Shown here: piece after piece, positions 37,076 to 45,846 of the stretch | Numbering within the stretch: position 1 is the first letter of the stretch | How the letters are laid out: each line of letters begins with the position of its first letter | NCBI GenBank assembly: GCA_965221505.1 | Contig: CBDCSI010000002.1 | Coordinates: 1,364,001 to 1,428,000, forward strand | Direction of reading: 5' to 3' | DNA from: CAZPXZ01 sp965221505 | Lineage (GTDB): Bacteria; Pseudomonadota; Alphaproteobacteria; Rhodobacterales; CAZPXZ01 | DNA: 64,000 nt | Notes under the pieces: generated by a model | Databases searched by the model: none | Told to the model about the DNA's origin: nothing | What the model saw: only the letters and a program-made list of their open reading frames with translations | Made by a program: the position numbers and the translations under genes

Positions 37076-38161
37076 ATGGCCGAATTGCAATTCGTCGACG
37101 TACGCAAGACCTATCCGAACGGATTCGTGGCGATCCACGGAGTCGAGACGTCCGTCGCCGACGGCGAGTTCATCGTTATCGTCGGGCCGTCCGGCTGCGG
37201 GAAATCGACGCTACTGCGCATGGTCGCCGGACTGGAGAGAGTGACCGAAGGCGAGATCCGCATCGGCGGCAACCGGGTGAACGACCTCGAGCCGGCCGAC
37301 CGCAACATCGCCATGGTGTTCCAGAACTACGCCCTCTATCCCCATATGAGCGTGTTCGACAACATGGCCTACGGCCTGCGGAATCGCCGCACCCCGCGCG
37401 ACGAGATCCGGCGCCGGGTGGACGAGGCGTCGCGCATCCTCCAGCTGGAGGGAATGCTGGAGAGACGGCCGAGCCAGCTCTCCGGCGGGCAGCGCCAGCG
37501 GGTCGCGATGGGCAGGGCCATCGTTCGCGAGCCGGAGGTGTTCCTCTTCGACGAGCCGCTCTCGAATCTCGACGCCAAGCTCCGCGTGCAGATGCGGCTT
37601 GAGATCAAGCGTCTGCAGCGGGATCTGGGGACGACCAGCCTGTACGTCACCCACGACCAGGTGGAAGCGATGACTCTCGCCGACCGTCTCGTCGTGATGA
37701 ACGCGGGGGTGGCGGAACAGATCGGCACGCCGCTCGACGTCTACGAGACGCCGGCGACCGTGTTCGTCGCCGGGTTCATCGGCTCTCCGGCCATGAACTT
37801 CCTGCCGGGCGTGACGGCCCCGGACGGCCAGGGGGCGACGCTCGCGGGAACGAATTGCTTCCTGCCGGTCCCGCCGATCGCGTCCCGTCCCCCAGAGCGG
37901 ATCACCCTCGGAATACGACCGGAGCATCTGACGCCAGTTTCGCCGGAAGCGGCGGATCTGTCGTTGACGGTCGAACTCGTCGAAGCGCTGGGCGCGGACA
38001 GCCTGGTCCACGGTCAGCTGGCAGAGGGCGCGGACCAGCCGATGGTCACGGCCCGCCTCGGCGGGGGCATGCGGATCCGGGCGGGAGACACGGTTCCGCT
38101 CTCCGTCGAACGAAAGCACGTTCACGCGTTCGATCCCGAGGACGGCCGCCGGCTCGGGTGA
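37076..38161 (+). CDS. ugpC: sn-Glycerol-3-phosphate-type ABC transporter ATP-binding protein
   Basis: A 361-residue MalK/UgpC-type ATPase. Walker A is GPSGCGKST, the signature is LSGGQRQR, Walker B is FLFDEPLSNLDAKLRVQMR and the H-loop is YVTHDQVEAMT. A C-terminal TOBE/OB region (about residues 240-360; GIRPEHLTPV) completes the usual length. It closes the ugpBAEC set; ugpQ is not adjacent. The remnant at 58.0-58.6 kb is a dead relative. Confidence 0.92.
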   Translation: MAELQFVDVRKTYPNGFVAIHGVETSVADGEFIVIVGPSGCGKSTLLRMVAGLERVTEGEIRIGGNRVNDLEPADRNIAMVFQNYALYPHMSVFDNMAYGLRNRRTPRDEIRRRVDEASRILQLEGMLERRPSQLSGGQRQRVAMGRAIVREPEVFLFDEPLSNLDAKLRVQMRLEIKRLQRDLGTTSLYVTHDQVEAMTLADRLVVMNAGVAEQIGTPLDVYETPATVFVAGFIGSPAMNFLPGVTAPDGQGATLAGTNCFLPVPPIASRPPERITLGIRPEHLTPVSPEAADLSLTVELVEALGADSLVHGQLAEGADQPMVTARLGGGMRIRAGDTVPLSVERKHVHAFDPEDGRRLG

Positions 38162-38431
38162 GGCAGACAGGAACTCTGCCCGGGCGTGCGACGCTCCCCG
38201 TTTCGCTCGGGCCGCCGGCGAACGGACACGACGGCGCTTCCGGACGCGCCGCAGCCGCGCGTCGGGGACTTCACCGCTTCGCGACCCCGGGTAGCATCGG
38301 GCGCTGAGGAGCGAGCGCAGGACCCGAACGGTCGGCAAGCGTTAGGCGGTTCGCCTCGAGCGCGGGTCCGGCCGATGTCGAAACGGCGTCGTTCGAAGAG
38401 GGCCGCGTCACGGAACGGAGGAAGTCTTCGC

Positions 38432-39865
38432 ATGCCGGAGCCGACGACAATATGTCTCGTACGAGCGAACCTGCCGCGCTACTATCCGGAGAAGCACGGC
38501 GTCTGGCAGCGTGTCGAACGGGCGCTGGAAGACCTGGCTGCCCGGCTGGACGTGCGTCTCGTAGCGGTCGACGGCGTAGCGACCGACGCGGCCGAAGCGA
38601 GAGCGGCGATCGGCGAATGCGAGGCGGCGGACGGCGACTTCGTGCTTCTGGTGCACGGCGGATTCACCATGGGCGACGTCGGCCGGGAACTGGCCGCAAG
38701 CGGATTCAGGCTCGGCGTGTGGACGGTGCCGGAGCCTGTTCGCACCGGAGACGTGCAGCTCAACGCCTTCGTGTCGTCGAACATGACGTTCTCCGTCGCG
38801 CGTCTGGTGCGCGACATGCGAGCGCTGCCCGTGCAGTGGTATCACGGAGCGCCGGACAGTCCGGCCCTGTGTCGTCGCCTTGCGACGACGTTCTCCGCGC
38901 TGAAGGCGGTCAAGGCGCTGCGGCACGCACGAATCGGCGTCGTGGGCGGCCTCGCGATGACGTTCTACAACATGGAGGTGTCCACCAACCTGCTTCGGCG
39001 CCGGTTGGGCGTGGACGTCGTCCATATCGACATGCACGTGCTGACCGAGCGGATGGCGGCGACGGACGAAGGCCGCGTCGGCGCCGAACTGGCCGCCATG
39101 CGCGCGTCGGCCGAGGTTCGGGGCGTCTCCGATCCCCAGATGGAACTGACGGCGCGATGCGTCCTTGCGCTGCGGGACATCGCGGAAGCGTATGGGTGCG
39201 ACGCGCTTGCGGTGAGCGACTGGCCCGCGTTGCAAGAGAATCCCGGGATGCATCCGGGCGCGGCGTTTTCGTGGCTGGAGGAGCGCGACGGCCTGCCCTG
39301 CGCGTCCGAGGGCGACGTGTTGGGCGCGGTGACCCAGCTGGTCGCGAAGGCGGTCACCGGGAGGGTCGGGGCGCTTCTCGACATGACGGAGCCGGACTTC
39401 GACAGCGGCCGGCTCCTGATGTGGCACGGCGGCGGGGGACCGCTCTACATGGCCGACGAAAACGGGGCCGCGTGGATCGCTCACCCGATGATCGGACGGG
39501 AATCGCCGGAGGGGCCCCAATTCGGCGGGATCGCCGATTTCGTGTTCGCGCCCGGACCGATGACGGTGTTTCGGGTGGCGCGGGAAGCGGAGGCCTTCTT
39601 CCGGATGACGGCCAGCGTGGTCGCGCAAGAGCCGGACGGATTCGACGGGTGCCGCGGCTGGTTCGAGAATTTCTCCGTCGGCGGCGAAGCGTCCAGCCTC
39701 GAGGACGTCGTCGCTACGGTCATGTGCCACGGGCTCGAGCATCACTTCGTGGCCGTTCCGGGCGAACACGCGGCGGTGTTGGGCGAATTCGCCGCCTGGG
39801 CGGGGCTCAAGCTCCTGGGTCGGCGACCGTTTCGCGACTGCCTGGTCGCGGACGATTACACCTGA
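38432..39865 (+). CDS. L-fucose/L-arabinose isomerase-family protein
   Basis: A 477-residue protein with the overall pattern of fucose/arabinose isomerase-like proteins (IGVVGGLAMTFYNMEVS, ALAVSDWPALQENPGMHPGAAFSWLEERDGLPCASEGDV, then LLMWHGGGGPLYMAD). These resemble the metal-binding Glu/Asp/His segments of FucI: Glu in the QENPG/EER region and His in WHGG. The ATG at 38432 has GGAGGAAG 10 nt upstream. It follows ugpC by 270 nt. Ketose-aldose isomerisation of a deoxy- or sulfo-sugar is possible; the substrate is inferred only. Confidence 0.72.
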   Translation: MPEPTTICLVRANLPRYYPEKHGVWQRVERALEDLAARLDVRLVAVDGVATDAAEARAAIGECEAADGDFVLLVHGGFTMGDVGRELAASGFRLGVWTVPEPVRTGDVQLNAFVSSNMTFSVARLVRDMRALPVQWYHGAPDSPALCRRLATTFSALKAVKALRHARIGVVGGLAMTFYNMEVSTNLLRRRLGVDVVHIDMHVLTERMAATDEGRVGAELAAMRASAEVRGVSDPQMELTARCVLALRDIAEAYGCDALAVSDWPALQENPGMHPGAAFSWLEERDGLPCASEGDVLGAVTQLVAKAVTGRVGALLDMTEPDFDSGRLLMWHGGGGPLYMADENGAAWIAHPMIGRESPEGPQFGGIADFVFAPGPMTVFRVAREAEAFFRMTASVVAQEPDGFDGCRGWFENFSVGGEASSLEDVVATVMCHGLEHHFVAVPGEHAAVLGEFAAWAGLKLLGRRPFRDCLVADDYT

Positions 39866-40180
39866 TTCGGACAACCGTGCGCGCGGAGCCCTCGACGCGC
39901 CCTTGCGCGGGTCGTGCGGTGCGCGAGTTTCGTGCCGCTCGACGGGAGCCTCGCGTCACCCACGCTCTCTCGTCGCCCCTTCTTTGCGCACTCTTCGCTC
40001 GGTATCGCACGTGAGCCGAACCGGCATCCGCGACGTCCCCGTCGGTCTGATCGCATGTAGACTGGGCGGTTCCGCGGGGTGGAGTGCACCGGGCCGCGAC
40101 ACCCGGTGCGCCGACGGTGCGGGACTGCACGGAGGGAGAGCTCCGGGAATTGCGGTTGCATTTGAGGGAGAAGGCGGCAG
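39866..40180. other. Intergenic stretch without a recognised feature
   Basis: About 315 bp before a small gene. A possible extended -10 (CATGTAGACT near 40052-40061) lacks a clear -35. Confidence 0.35.
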
Positions 40181-40381
40181 ATGAGCGGGAAACCGGACGA
40201 GGAAGTCTTGTCTCGAGAACGAATTCTGGATCGGAACCCGAGGATCGACGCATCGGTCGTGGCGGAGTTCGAAGAGTTGGAGCGAGAGCTCAATCTGCTG
40301 GGTGTGGAAATCAAGCCCAGGTACAGTCTCGAACCTGCGCTCGGCGGAACGAGGCGACAGCTACGCAACCGGGACGCATAG
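40181..40381 (+). CDS. Small hypothetical protein (66 aa)
   Basis: A 66-residue acidic protein with RNPRIDASVVAEFEELERELNLLGVEIKPRYSLEPALGG. The GAGAAGG sequence 6 nt before the ATG and the balanced, non-Arg-rich composition support a real gene. The central part should form an amphipathic helix, followed by a conserved-looking GVEIKPRYxLEP stretch. I have an impression of seeing similar small proteins in alphaproteobacteria but cannot name a function. It converges on the AbiEi gene. Confidence 0.6.
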   Translation: MSGKPDEEVLSRERILDRNPRIDASVVAEFEELERELNLLGVEIKPRYSLEPALGGTRRQLRNRDA

Positions 40382-40528
40382 CGGTTCGACCTCGGGGAAG
40401 GACGGTCGATCGCGCGGCTGCTCGAGCGTCGAGCGCATGGTGCGACAACCGGGTTCCCGCGCCAGTGTCCCGTGCGCCGGGCATGCCGCGTATGCGAGAA
40501 TTTGTCGGGAGCGGCGACGCACCGGACC

Positions 40529-41146
40529 TCATCCGCGGTCGGCCAGCACCGATTCGAGATAGGGTTTGATCACGGTTCGAGCCCGACAGCATCTCGCAAT
40601 GCGCGTGATGTCGTCCGGCAGCGCTTTCCTTTGATGAACGGCTTCGCGGAGGCCCTCCAGCGCAATGTCCGTTCCGATCTTGTTGCGGTATCGGAAGCAG
40701 TCGACCACCGTTCTTGCGGGACTGCAGACGCGGACGTCGACCCCCTCGATTACGTGGGTGTCCACTCCGAGCGCAAGGTCGCCGAAGCGAACGAAGCGGA
40801 CGTGCGGATCGTCGACCTTCGGCCTTCGGGTGGTGCGTTCGATCGCCATCCAGATAGAGGACGGGAGCTGCAGGGTCAGACGGTGAAATTGAAGCGCGGA
40901 AACGAGGCAAACGACCCCCTTGGGCACCCGCTTTGCGGCCTCGGCGAAGGAGTGCCCGGCCTCGAAGTCGGCGTCCGGGAGTTGGTACAGGCCCCGGGTC
41001 AGGCGAACGATCTCGCCGGCGCGGGTCAGGCGGGAGACGGTTTCCGCATGGATTCCGGCCGCGACCAGCTCGTGTAGCCGAGCCATCCCCCGCTCTCGCA
41101 GGAACGTCAGTGCGCGATCGCTCTGGCGCGGGTTCCCGTGGTCCAT
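40529..41146 (-). CDS. AbiEi-type antitoxin / winged-helix regulator (orphan)
   Basis: A 205-residue AbiEi-family protein. The N-terminal winged-helix domain (about residues 8-58) contains LRERGMARLHELVAAGIHAETVSRLTRAGEIVRLTRGLYQLPD, the AbiEi_4-type pattern. The C-terminal domain includes VCLVSALQFHRLTLQLP and CSPARTVVDCFRYRNKIG. In type IV systems AbiEi represses its operon and counteracts the nucleotidyltransferase AbiEii encoded directly downstream. Here the 147 bp behind the stop hold no such gene and the next gene converges, so it is an orphan. A matching inverted-repeat operator lies before the start. Confidence 0.85.
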   Translation of the reverse strand: MDHGNPRQSDRALTFLRERGMARLHELVAAGIHAETVSRLTRAGEIVRLTRGLYQLPDADFEAGHSFAEAAKRVPKGVVCLVSALQFHRLTLQLPSSIWMAIERTTRRPKVDDPHVRFVRFGDLALGVDTHVIEGVDVRVCSPARTVVDCFRYRNKIGTDIALEGLREAVHQRKALPDDITRIARCCRARTVIKPYLESVLADRG

Positions 41147-41151
41147 GACGC

Positions 41152-41193
41152 GATAATCCGGCTGACGTTGCGTCTTTCTATAGCCGGTTTATC
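41152..41193 (-). promoter_or_regulatory. Inverted-repeat operator before the AbiEi gene
   Basis: GATAATCCGGCT (41152-41163) and AGCCGGTTTATC (41182-41193) are 12-bp arms matching at 11 positions, with centres 30 bp (about three helical turns) apart. A TATAGA-like -10 for the minus strand falls between the arms. The nearest arm begins 5 bp upstream of the start codon. AbiEi antitoxins are known to bind inverted repeats in their own promoter. Confidence 0.6.
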
Positions 41194-41394
41194 ACGTCGT
41201 CGCGGCCTTTGCTGCAGCGTTCGTGTCGCCTCCAGGAGTCCCCGGTCTCGGGGCTCGGCGCGGCAGCCCGCACGGCCGAGCCTGCCAGGTCGTCGACGTC
41301 GCTGCGCTTCGACGCTCCGGGATTCGAGACGGTCCGGCAACTTGGGCGGAGCGACGGTCGCAGACGCTGACCGCAGCATCCGCGGACTCTCGGA

Positions 41395-42442
41395 TCAGTC
41401 CATGCGAAACCGGGTCTCCAGCTCCAGGAGTCGAGCCAGATTCTCCGGCTCGGGCCGCAATCTGCCGGACTCGACCTCGCGGGCCAATTCGACGATCGCC
41501 CGGCTTGCCGGAACCGCGATTCCCAAAGTCGTCGCCTTGTCCGCGACCAGGCCGTTCATGTCGCCCGCTTCGCTCCTGCGGCGCTTCTCCCAGTCCTGCA
41601 GAACTCCTGCCTTTGTCGCCCGCAGAACGAAACCCTCCAGCAACCGGTCGAGCATCGTCTCGACGAAGCGGTTGGATTCGGCGACGTCCCGCTCGGCCAG
41701 ACCGAGTATGGGAAGCCGTTCGTAGCCCAGCGCCTCGCCGACGTCTGCCGGCTCCTGTCCGGCGCGCAGCATGAATTCGCGCATGCCGGGCTGCTCCTCT
41801 CCCTCCTTGAGATTGAGGCCCAGAAGGCTCGTGGTGACGATCGTGGTGCAGTTGCTGACGAGCTTCAACCACTTGGCCGACAGGACGTTCTCCATCACCT
41901 CGCGGGTTCCGGCGCATGCGAGCAGGTCGGCGACCTCCCGCGCGGCCCTGGCTGCCTTCGTCCAGGCTCCCGACGGCGAACCAGGACCGGTCCGGCGGAG
42001 AATCCCGGATGACGACGCCCGGGTCGAAGAGCCCGGCGGAGATCTCCAGTACGCAGCCCAGGCTCCGGCCGGGTCCGGCAATCTCCGCGACGGCTTCGGC
42101 CGTCATGCCGTTCTGGACCGCCACCATCAGGCCCCGGGGCTTGAGATGCGGCTCGATCGGTTCCGCGCCCCACCGGGCGTCGTACGCCTTCAGCACCACG
42201 AAGGCGTAATCGAACGGCTCGGTAAAGGTGCAGACGTCGCAGACGTGGCGCACGTCGATCGGCTGCACGATCGTCTCCTGCGGCATTACGATCCGCGCGC
42301 CGTCCCTGCGCATCGCATCGACATGTGCGGGCCAAGGGTCGACGGAGGTCACGTCATGTCCGGCGCGCGCCAGGTCGACGCCGATATTGGTTCAGTCAGC
42401 GTCGCTGCCGACGACGGCGATTCTGACGTCCGTTCCGGGCAA
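41395..42442 (-). pseudogene. Broken 2-dehydropantoate 2-reductase (PanE/ApbA family)
   Basis: Reading from a TTG at 42442, the frame gives VRIAVVGSDAD, then a TGA, then TNIGVDLARAGHDVTSVDPWPAHVDAMR. The stop therefore falls inside the Rossmann glycine motif (normally GxGAxG). Farther on, the protein runs from FAVGSLDE in one frame to REVADLLACAGTREVMENVLSAKWLKLVSN in another, a second lesion near 41950. The C-terminal ketopantoate-reductase helices are otherwise intact to 41395. It lies 11 nt behind the transketolase C-half and was probably the last gene of that operon. Confidence 0.8.
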
Positions 42443-42453
42443 CGCGCGTCCTT

Positions 42454-43461
42454 CTACAGGGCCTCGAGCCGTTTTTCTCCGGCGAAGTCGCGGATCTCGC
42501 CGGCCGCGATCTCTTCCTCGCCAATTCCCAGGCGCCGACCCGCGAGATCCTCGACGGCGTCGACCAGCGATTTGGCGTCGATGCCGTAATTCCTCATGAG
42601 GTACGGTTGGCTCGCCCCCTGGAGGTAGCGGTCTCCGAGGGAGATGCGCTTCAGGCGCGAGCCGATCCCCTCCTCCGCCATCGTTTCCGCCACGCATGCG
42701 CCGAGACCGCCGATCGAGCTGTGATTCTCCATCGTGACGACGCCGAGCCGGGCCGCGGCGACGGTCTCGACGACTTCCGGGTCCGAGAAGGGCTTCAGCG
42801 TGGTCACATGCAGGTGCGACACCGACACGCCGGCCTTGCCGAGGCGGTCCGTGACCCGAAGGGCGGTTTCCGTGCAGACGCCCGACGTGAGCAGCGCAAC
42901 GTCCGAACCCCGCGACAGGACCCGGGCGCGGTTCAACCGCAGCGGACTGCCCGGCGGGAAGATCCGGGGCACTTCGCCCCGGAGCATGCGGACGTAGAGC
43001 GGCCCGTCGACTTCGAGCGACAGCCCGTAGAGGCCCTCGATATCCGTGGCGTCTCCCACGTCGACGATCGCCAGGTTCGGCACGGACCGCAACACGGCCA
43101 CGTCGTTCGTCGCCTGGTGGCTCGGTCCCCCGGGCGTGGTGGCTCCCGGCAGAAAGCCGAACATGCGCACCGGAAGGTCGGCGTAGGCTATGGACATTTC
43201 GACCTGGTCGAGGGCCCGGCGGTACATGAACACGCCGAAGGTATGGACCAGCGGAACGAAGCCCTCGCGCGCCAGGCCGGCGGCGAAGCTCATCATGTTC
43301 TGCTCCATGAGGCCCATCGATACGAACCGGTCCGGATAGGCGTCCCGAAATCCGTCCGCCTCGCACGAGGCGGTCAAATCTCCGGATAGGACGACGCTCT
43401 CCAGTTGCTTTCGCCCCCATTCCACCAGCGCCTTGCGATGGACCAGCCTCTCCCGTTTCAT
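42454..43461 (-). CDS. Transketolase, C-terminal subunit
   Basis: A 335-residue pyrimidine-binding plus C-terminal half of a split transketolase. SGDLTASCEADGFRDAYPDRFVSMGLMEQNMMSFAAGLA contains the Glu (in MEQN) that activates thiamine diphosphate, and FLPGATTPGGPSHQATND follows. The transketolase C domain includes VSVSHLHVTTLKPFSD and VTMENHSSIGGLG. The ATG overlaps the stop of the N-terminal subunit gene by 4 nt. Split transketolases often sit in sugar or sulfo-sugar clusters; the donor and acceptor are not known. Confidence 0.9.
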   Translation of the reverse strand: MKRERLVHRKALVEWGRKQLESVVLSGDLTASCEADGFRDAYPDRFVSMGLMEQNMMSFAAGLAREGFVPLVHTFGVFMYRRALDQVEMSIAYADLPVRMFGFLPGATTPGGPSHQATNDVAVLRSVPNLAIVDVGDATDIEGLYGLSLEVDGPLYVRMLRGEVPRIFPPGSPLRLNRARVLSRGSDVALLTSGVCTETALRVTDRLGKAGVSVSHLHVTTLKPFSDPEVVETVAAARLGVVTMENHSSIGGLGACVAETMAEEGIGSRLKRISLGDRYLQGASQPYLMRNYGIDAKSLVDAVEDLAGRRLGIGEEEIAAGEIRDFAGEKRLEAL

Positions 43462-44408
43462 GGCGCGCCGTCCGCTCGCTCCAGCTCGGCGAGCGCCATG
43501 CGGTACCGATCGCGTTCGCCCTCGGAGCGAAAGCGCACGTAGTGAAGGTCGGGATAGCGCTCTTCGAGGATCGGAATCCCCTGAAAGGGCCGGGTGTAGG
43601 CGAGAATCGCCAGCGGCTTGCCGTCATGGGGCGTGTCGCAGGCCTGGGCGAGCGCCCGCAGGTCGTGACCGTCCACGGCGACGGCCACGGCGCCGAACGC
43701 CGCGAACTTGTCCCGCAACGGCTCGAGCCCCATGACGTTCTCCGTGCGACCGTCGACCTGTTGTCCGTTCACGTCGACCACGAGGATCATGTTGTCGAGC
43801 CCGTGAAACGCGATGGAAATCATGGCTTCCCACGACTGGCCTTCCTGCCATTCGCCGTCGCCCAGGAAGACCCAGACCCGACCCTTCTCGCCCCGAGACT
43901 TTCGTGCCCAGGCCACGCCGGCCGCCTGGCTGACGGCCTGGCCGAAGGAGCCGCCGTTGACCTCGTGGCCGGGAGAGCGTTCGCCGCCGATCATCTCGAC
44001 CCGGCTGCCGTCGGCATTGAACTGGTCCAGCGCCGACTCGTCGAGACGTCCGGCCTCGATCAGGGCGGAGTAGACCGCCAGGGCGTAATGGGTCGGCGAG
44101 ACGAAGAACCGGTCGGCGTTCGCCGATCGCCCGCCGTTGTAGACCATGCCCGGCACGCGCTCGCCGGTTTTTTCGGCCCAGCCCTCGTACGGCGGCGGCA
44201 CCCTGGGGCCGGTCGAGGGGCCGAGGGACATGGCGTGTCCGTAGAGCAGCGCCAGGATCTCCGCGGACGAGCACGCCTGGCTCAGATACCCCCCGTGAAC
44301 GATCGTATGCGCCAAGGCGCGGCGGCGGATTCCGGCCGCCATCCGCCCGCACGCGATCTCCCAGTTGCGGCTCGCGTCCTGCGTCGCCGTTCCGGTGGCA
44401 GGCATCAC
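43458..44408 (-). CDS. Transketolase, N-terminal subunit
   Basis: A 316-residue thiamine-diphosphate-binding half. The TPP motif begins GDGEWQEGQSWEA (from residue 183) and ends near VVDVNGQQVDG. HGGYLSQACSSAEILALLY and SPTHYALAVYSAL are family segments. The start is a double ATG (44408 or 44405). With the overlapping C-terminal gene it makes a functional heteromer. The broken ketopantoate reductase-like gene follows. Confidence 0.9.
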   Translation of the reverse strand: MMPATGTATQDASRNWEIACGRMAAGIRRRALAHTIVHGGYLSQACSSAEILALLYGHAMSLGPSTGPRVPPPYEGWAEKTGERVPGMVYNGGRSANADRFFVSPTHYALAVYSALIEAGRLDESALDQFNADGSRVEMIGGERSPGHEVNGGSFGQAVSQAAGVAWARKSRGEKGRVWVFLGDGEWQEGQSWEAMISIAFHGLDNMILVVDVNGQQVDGRTENVMGLEPLRDKFAAFGAVAVAVDGHDLRALAQACDTPHDGKPLAILAYTRPFQGIPILEERYPDLHYVRFRSEGERDRYRMALAELERADGAP

Positions 44409-44470
44409 GAGATTCCCAGGCTACCTGTCGAAATTGTTCTTCCGCCCCTGGCGGACGTAGTGGTCCGACA

Positions 44471-44680
44471 TCATAGAAATTCGGAATAGAGAGAGCGGAG
44501 CTTGATCCGAGCGTCTTCGGTCGTGAACCTCCACTGGACTGCGGCCCGCTCGACGCTTCGCCTCGCTTCCCATGCTTCGACTTCCCGGACCTGGGTCTCC
44601 TGGTCCGGGATGCGGCGTGACAGACTCTGGCGCGACGACACGCCGATCTCGATCTCGGTCATGTCGAGCCAACCGTCTTG
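44471..44680 (-). pseudogene. IS630-family transposase C-terminal remnant
   Basis: The last roughly 65 codons of an IS630-type transposase remain: GWLDMTEIEIGVSSRQSLSR, then RIPDQETQVREVEAWEARR and WRFTTEDARIKLRSLYSEF. These match the usual end (SWLNMxEIEIGVL through FTTxDARxKLxxLYP). Nothing transposase-like is found upstream of about 44680, so the element is truncated. It lies between two operons and may mark an old insertion. Confidence 0.7.
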
Positions 44681-44930
44681 TCGCCGCAGTCGAGCAGGCG
44701 TTCCGTTCGCCTCCGTCAGAAGCGGATGAGTTCCCTGCTCGTCGTTGTACTCGGCAGCAGCTATCCCGACCGGACGACTGCAGGCGCCTGTCGGAGGGAG
44801 GTGCGTGGCCCGCTGTGGTTCGACTCATTCGGCGACCGAGCCGACTTCCGATCGACGGCAACGTTCTCTTCCGCCGTCTCGAAATTGCGAATGGCTGTGT
44901 GCGTGGAGACATGGCACAGGAGGGACGAGG

Positions 44931-45836
44931 CTATCGCCGGGTGCGCTGGCGGGGATCGAGCGCATCACGCAACCCGTCGCCGGCGAAGTTGCACGCTACC
45001 GCTACGACCACGATAACCAACCCCGGGATGATCGATACCCACGGGGCCCTTGAGAGCACCACCCGACCGTCCGATGCCATGATTCCCCAATCCGCCGTTG
45101 GCGGCTGTACGCCCGCGCCCAGAAAACTCAGCCCTGCGGCGAGCACGAGCATGCCGCCGAGCGACGTGGTGCCGTAGACGATGACCGGTCCGATCACGTT
45201 CGGCAGCACCTCCCGAAACAGCAGGCGCACCGGTCCGGTTCCGCACACTCTTGCCGCCTCGATGAAATCCAACTGCAGGATTCGCACGGTTTCCACGAAT
45301 ACGATTCGCGCGACATAAGGCAGCAGGACTATGCTCATCGCCAGCATGACGTTCATCATTCCGGGCCCCATGATCGCTGCGACTGCGACGGCGAGCAGGA
45401 CGCCGGGAAACGCGAATACGACATCCAGGCTGCGCATGATGAAGCTGCGAACGACGCGCCCCGCAAATCCGGCGAGCAGTCCCAGCGCGAGACCCGCCAG
45501 CGAACTCGCCACGATCGGAGCCAGAGCGATGGGAATGGAAATGCGGCCGCCCCAGATTATGCGGCTCAGGATGTCCCGCGCCTGCCCGTCGGTTCCGAAG
45601 ACGTGGCCCGGCGTCAGAGGCGGTGCGAGGCGTCCGGCCGTCTCGGAAGCCACCGTCGGATCGTAGGGGCTCAGTAGCGGCGCCAGCGCGGCGACGACGA
45701 CGGATACCACGAATACCACAGCACCGCCGACCGCAAGGCGGTCCTTGGCGACGGCGTTCCAGGCGAGCCGCAGTTCCGACCGATGCGCGCGGAACGGCTC
45801 TGCGGCAGGCGGCGCGAGTGCGGCTTCGTTCGGCAC
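44931..45836 (-). CDS. Dipeptide/oligopeptide-type ABC transporter permease (DppC-like)
   Basis: A 301-residue permease. The N-terminal segment AVGGAVVFVVSVVVAALAPLLSPYDP and the motif FGTDGQARDILSRIIWGGRIS are typical of DppC/OppC. The coupling loop is EAARVCGTGPVRLLFREVLPN, and GLSFLGAGVQPPTADWG and DGLRDALDPR close the protein. It is the last gene of an amidase-ATPase-ATPase-SBP-permease-permease operon read from 51.9 kb leftward. A 10-nt gap separates it from the DppB-like gene. Confidence 0.9.
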   Translation of the reverse strand: MPNEAALAPPAAEPFRAHRSELRLAWNAVAKDRLAVGGAVVFVVSVVVAALAPLLSPYDPTVASETAGRLAPPLTPGHVFGTDGQARDILSRIIWGGRISIPIALAPIVASSLAGLALGLLAGFAGRVVRSFIMRSLDVVFAFPGVLLAVAVAAIMGPGMMNVMLAMSIVLLPYVARIVFVETVRILQLDFIEAARVCGTGPVRLLFREVLPNVIGPVIVYGTTSLGGMLVLAAGLSFLGAGVQPPTADWGIMASDGRVVLSRAPWVSIIPGLVIVVVAVACNFAGDGLRDALDPRQRTRR

Positions 45837-45846
45837 GCTTCCGCTC

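Noticed and set aside
40382..40528. AbiEii toxin gene downstream of AbiEi
   Set aside because: Only 147 bp remain before the convergent small gene and no nucleotidyltransferase motif is present in any frame.
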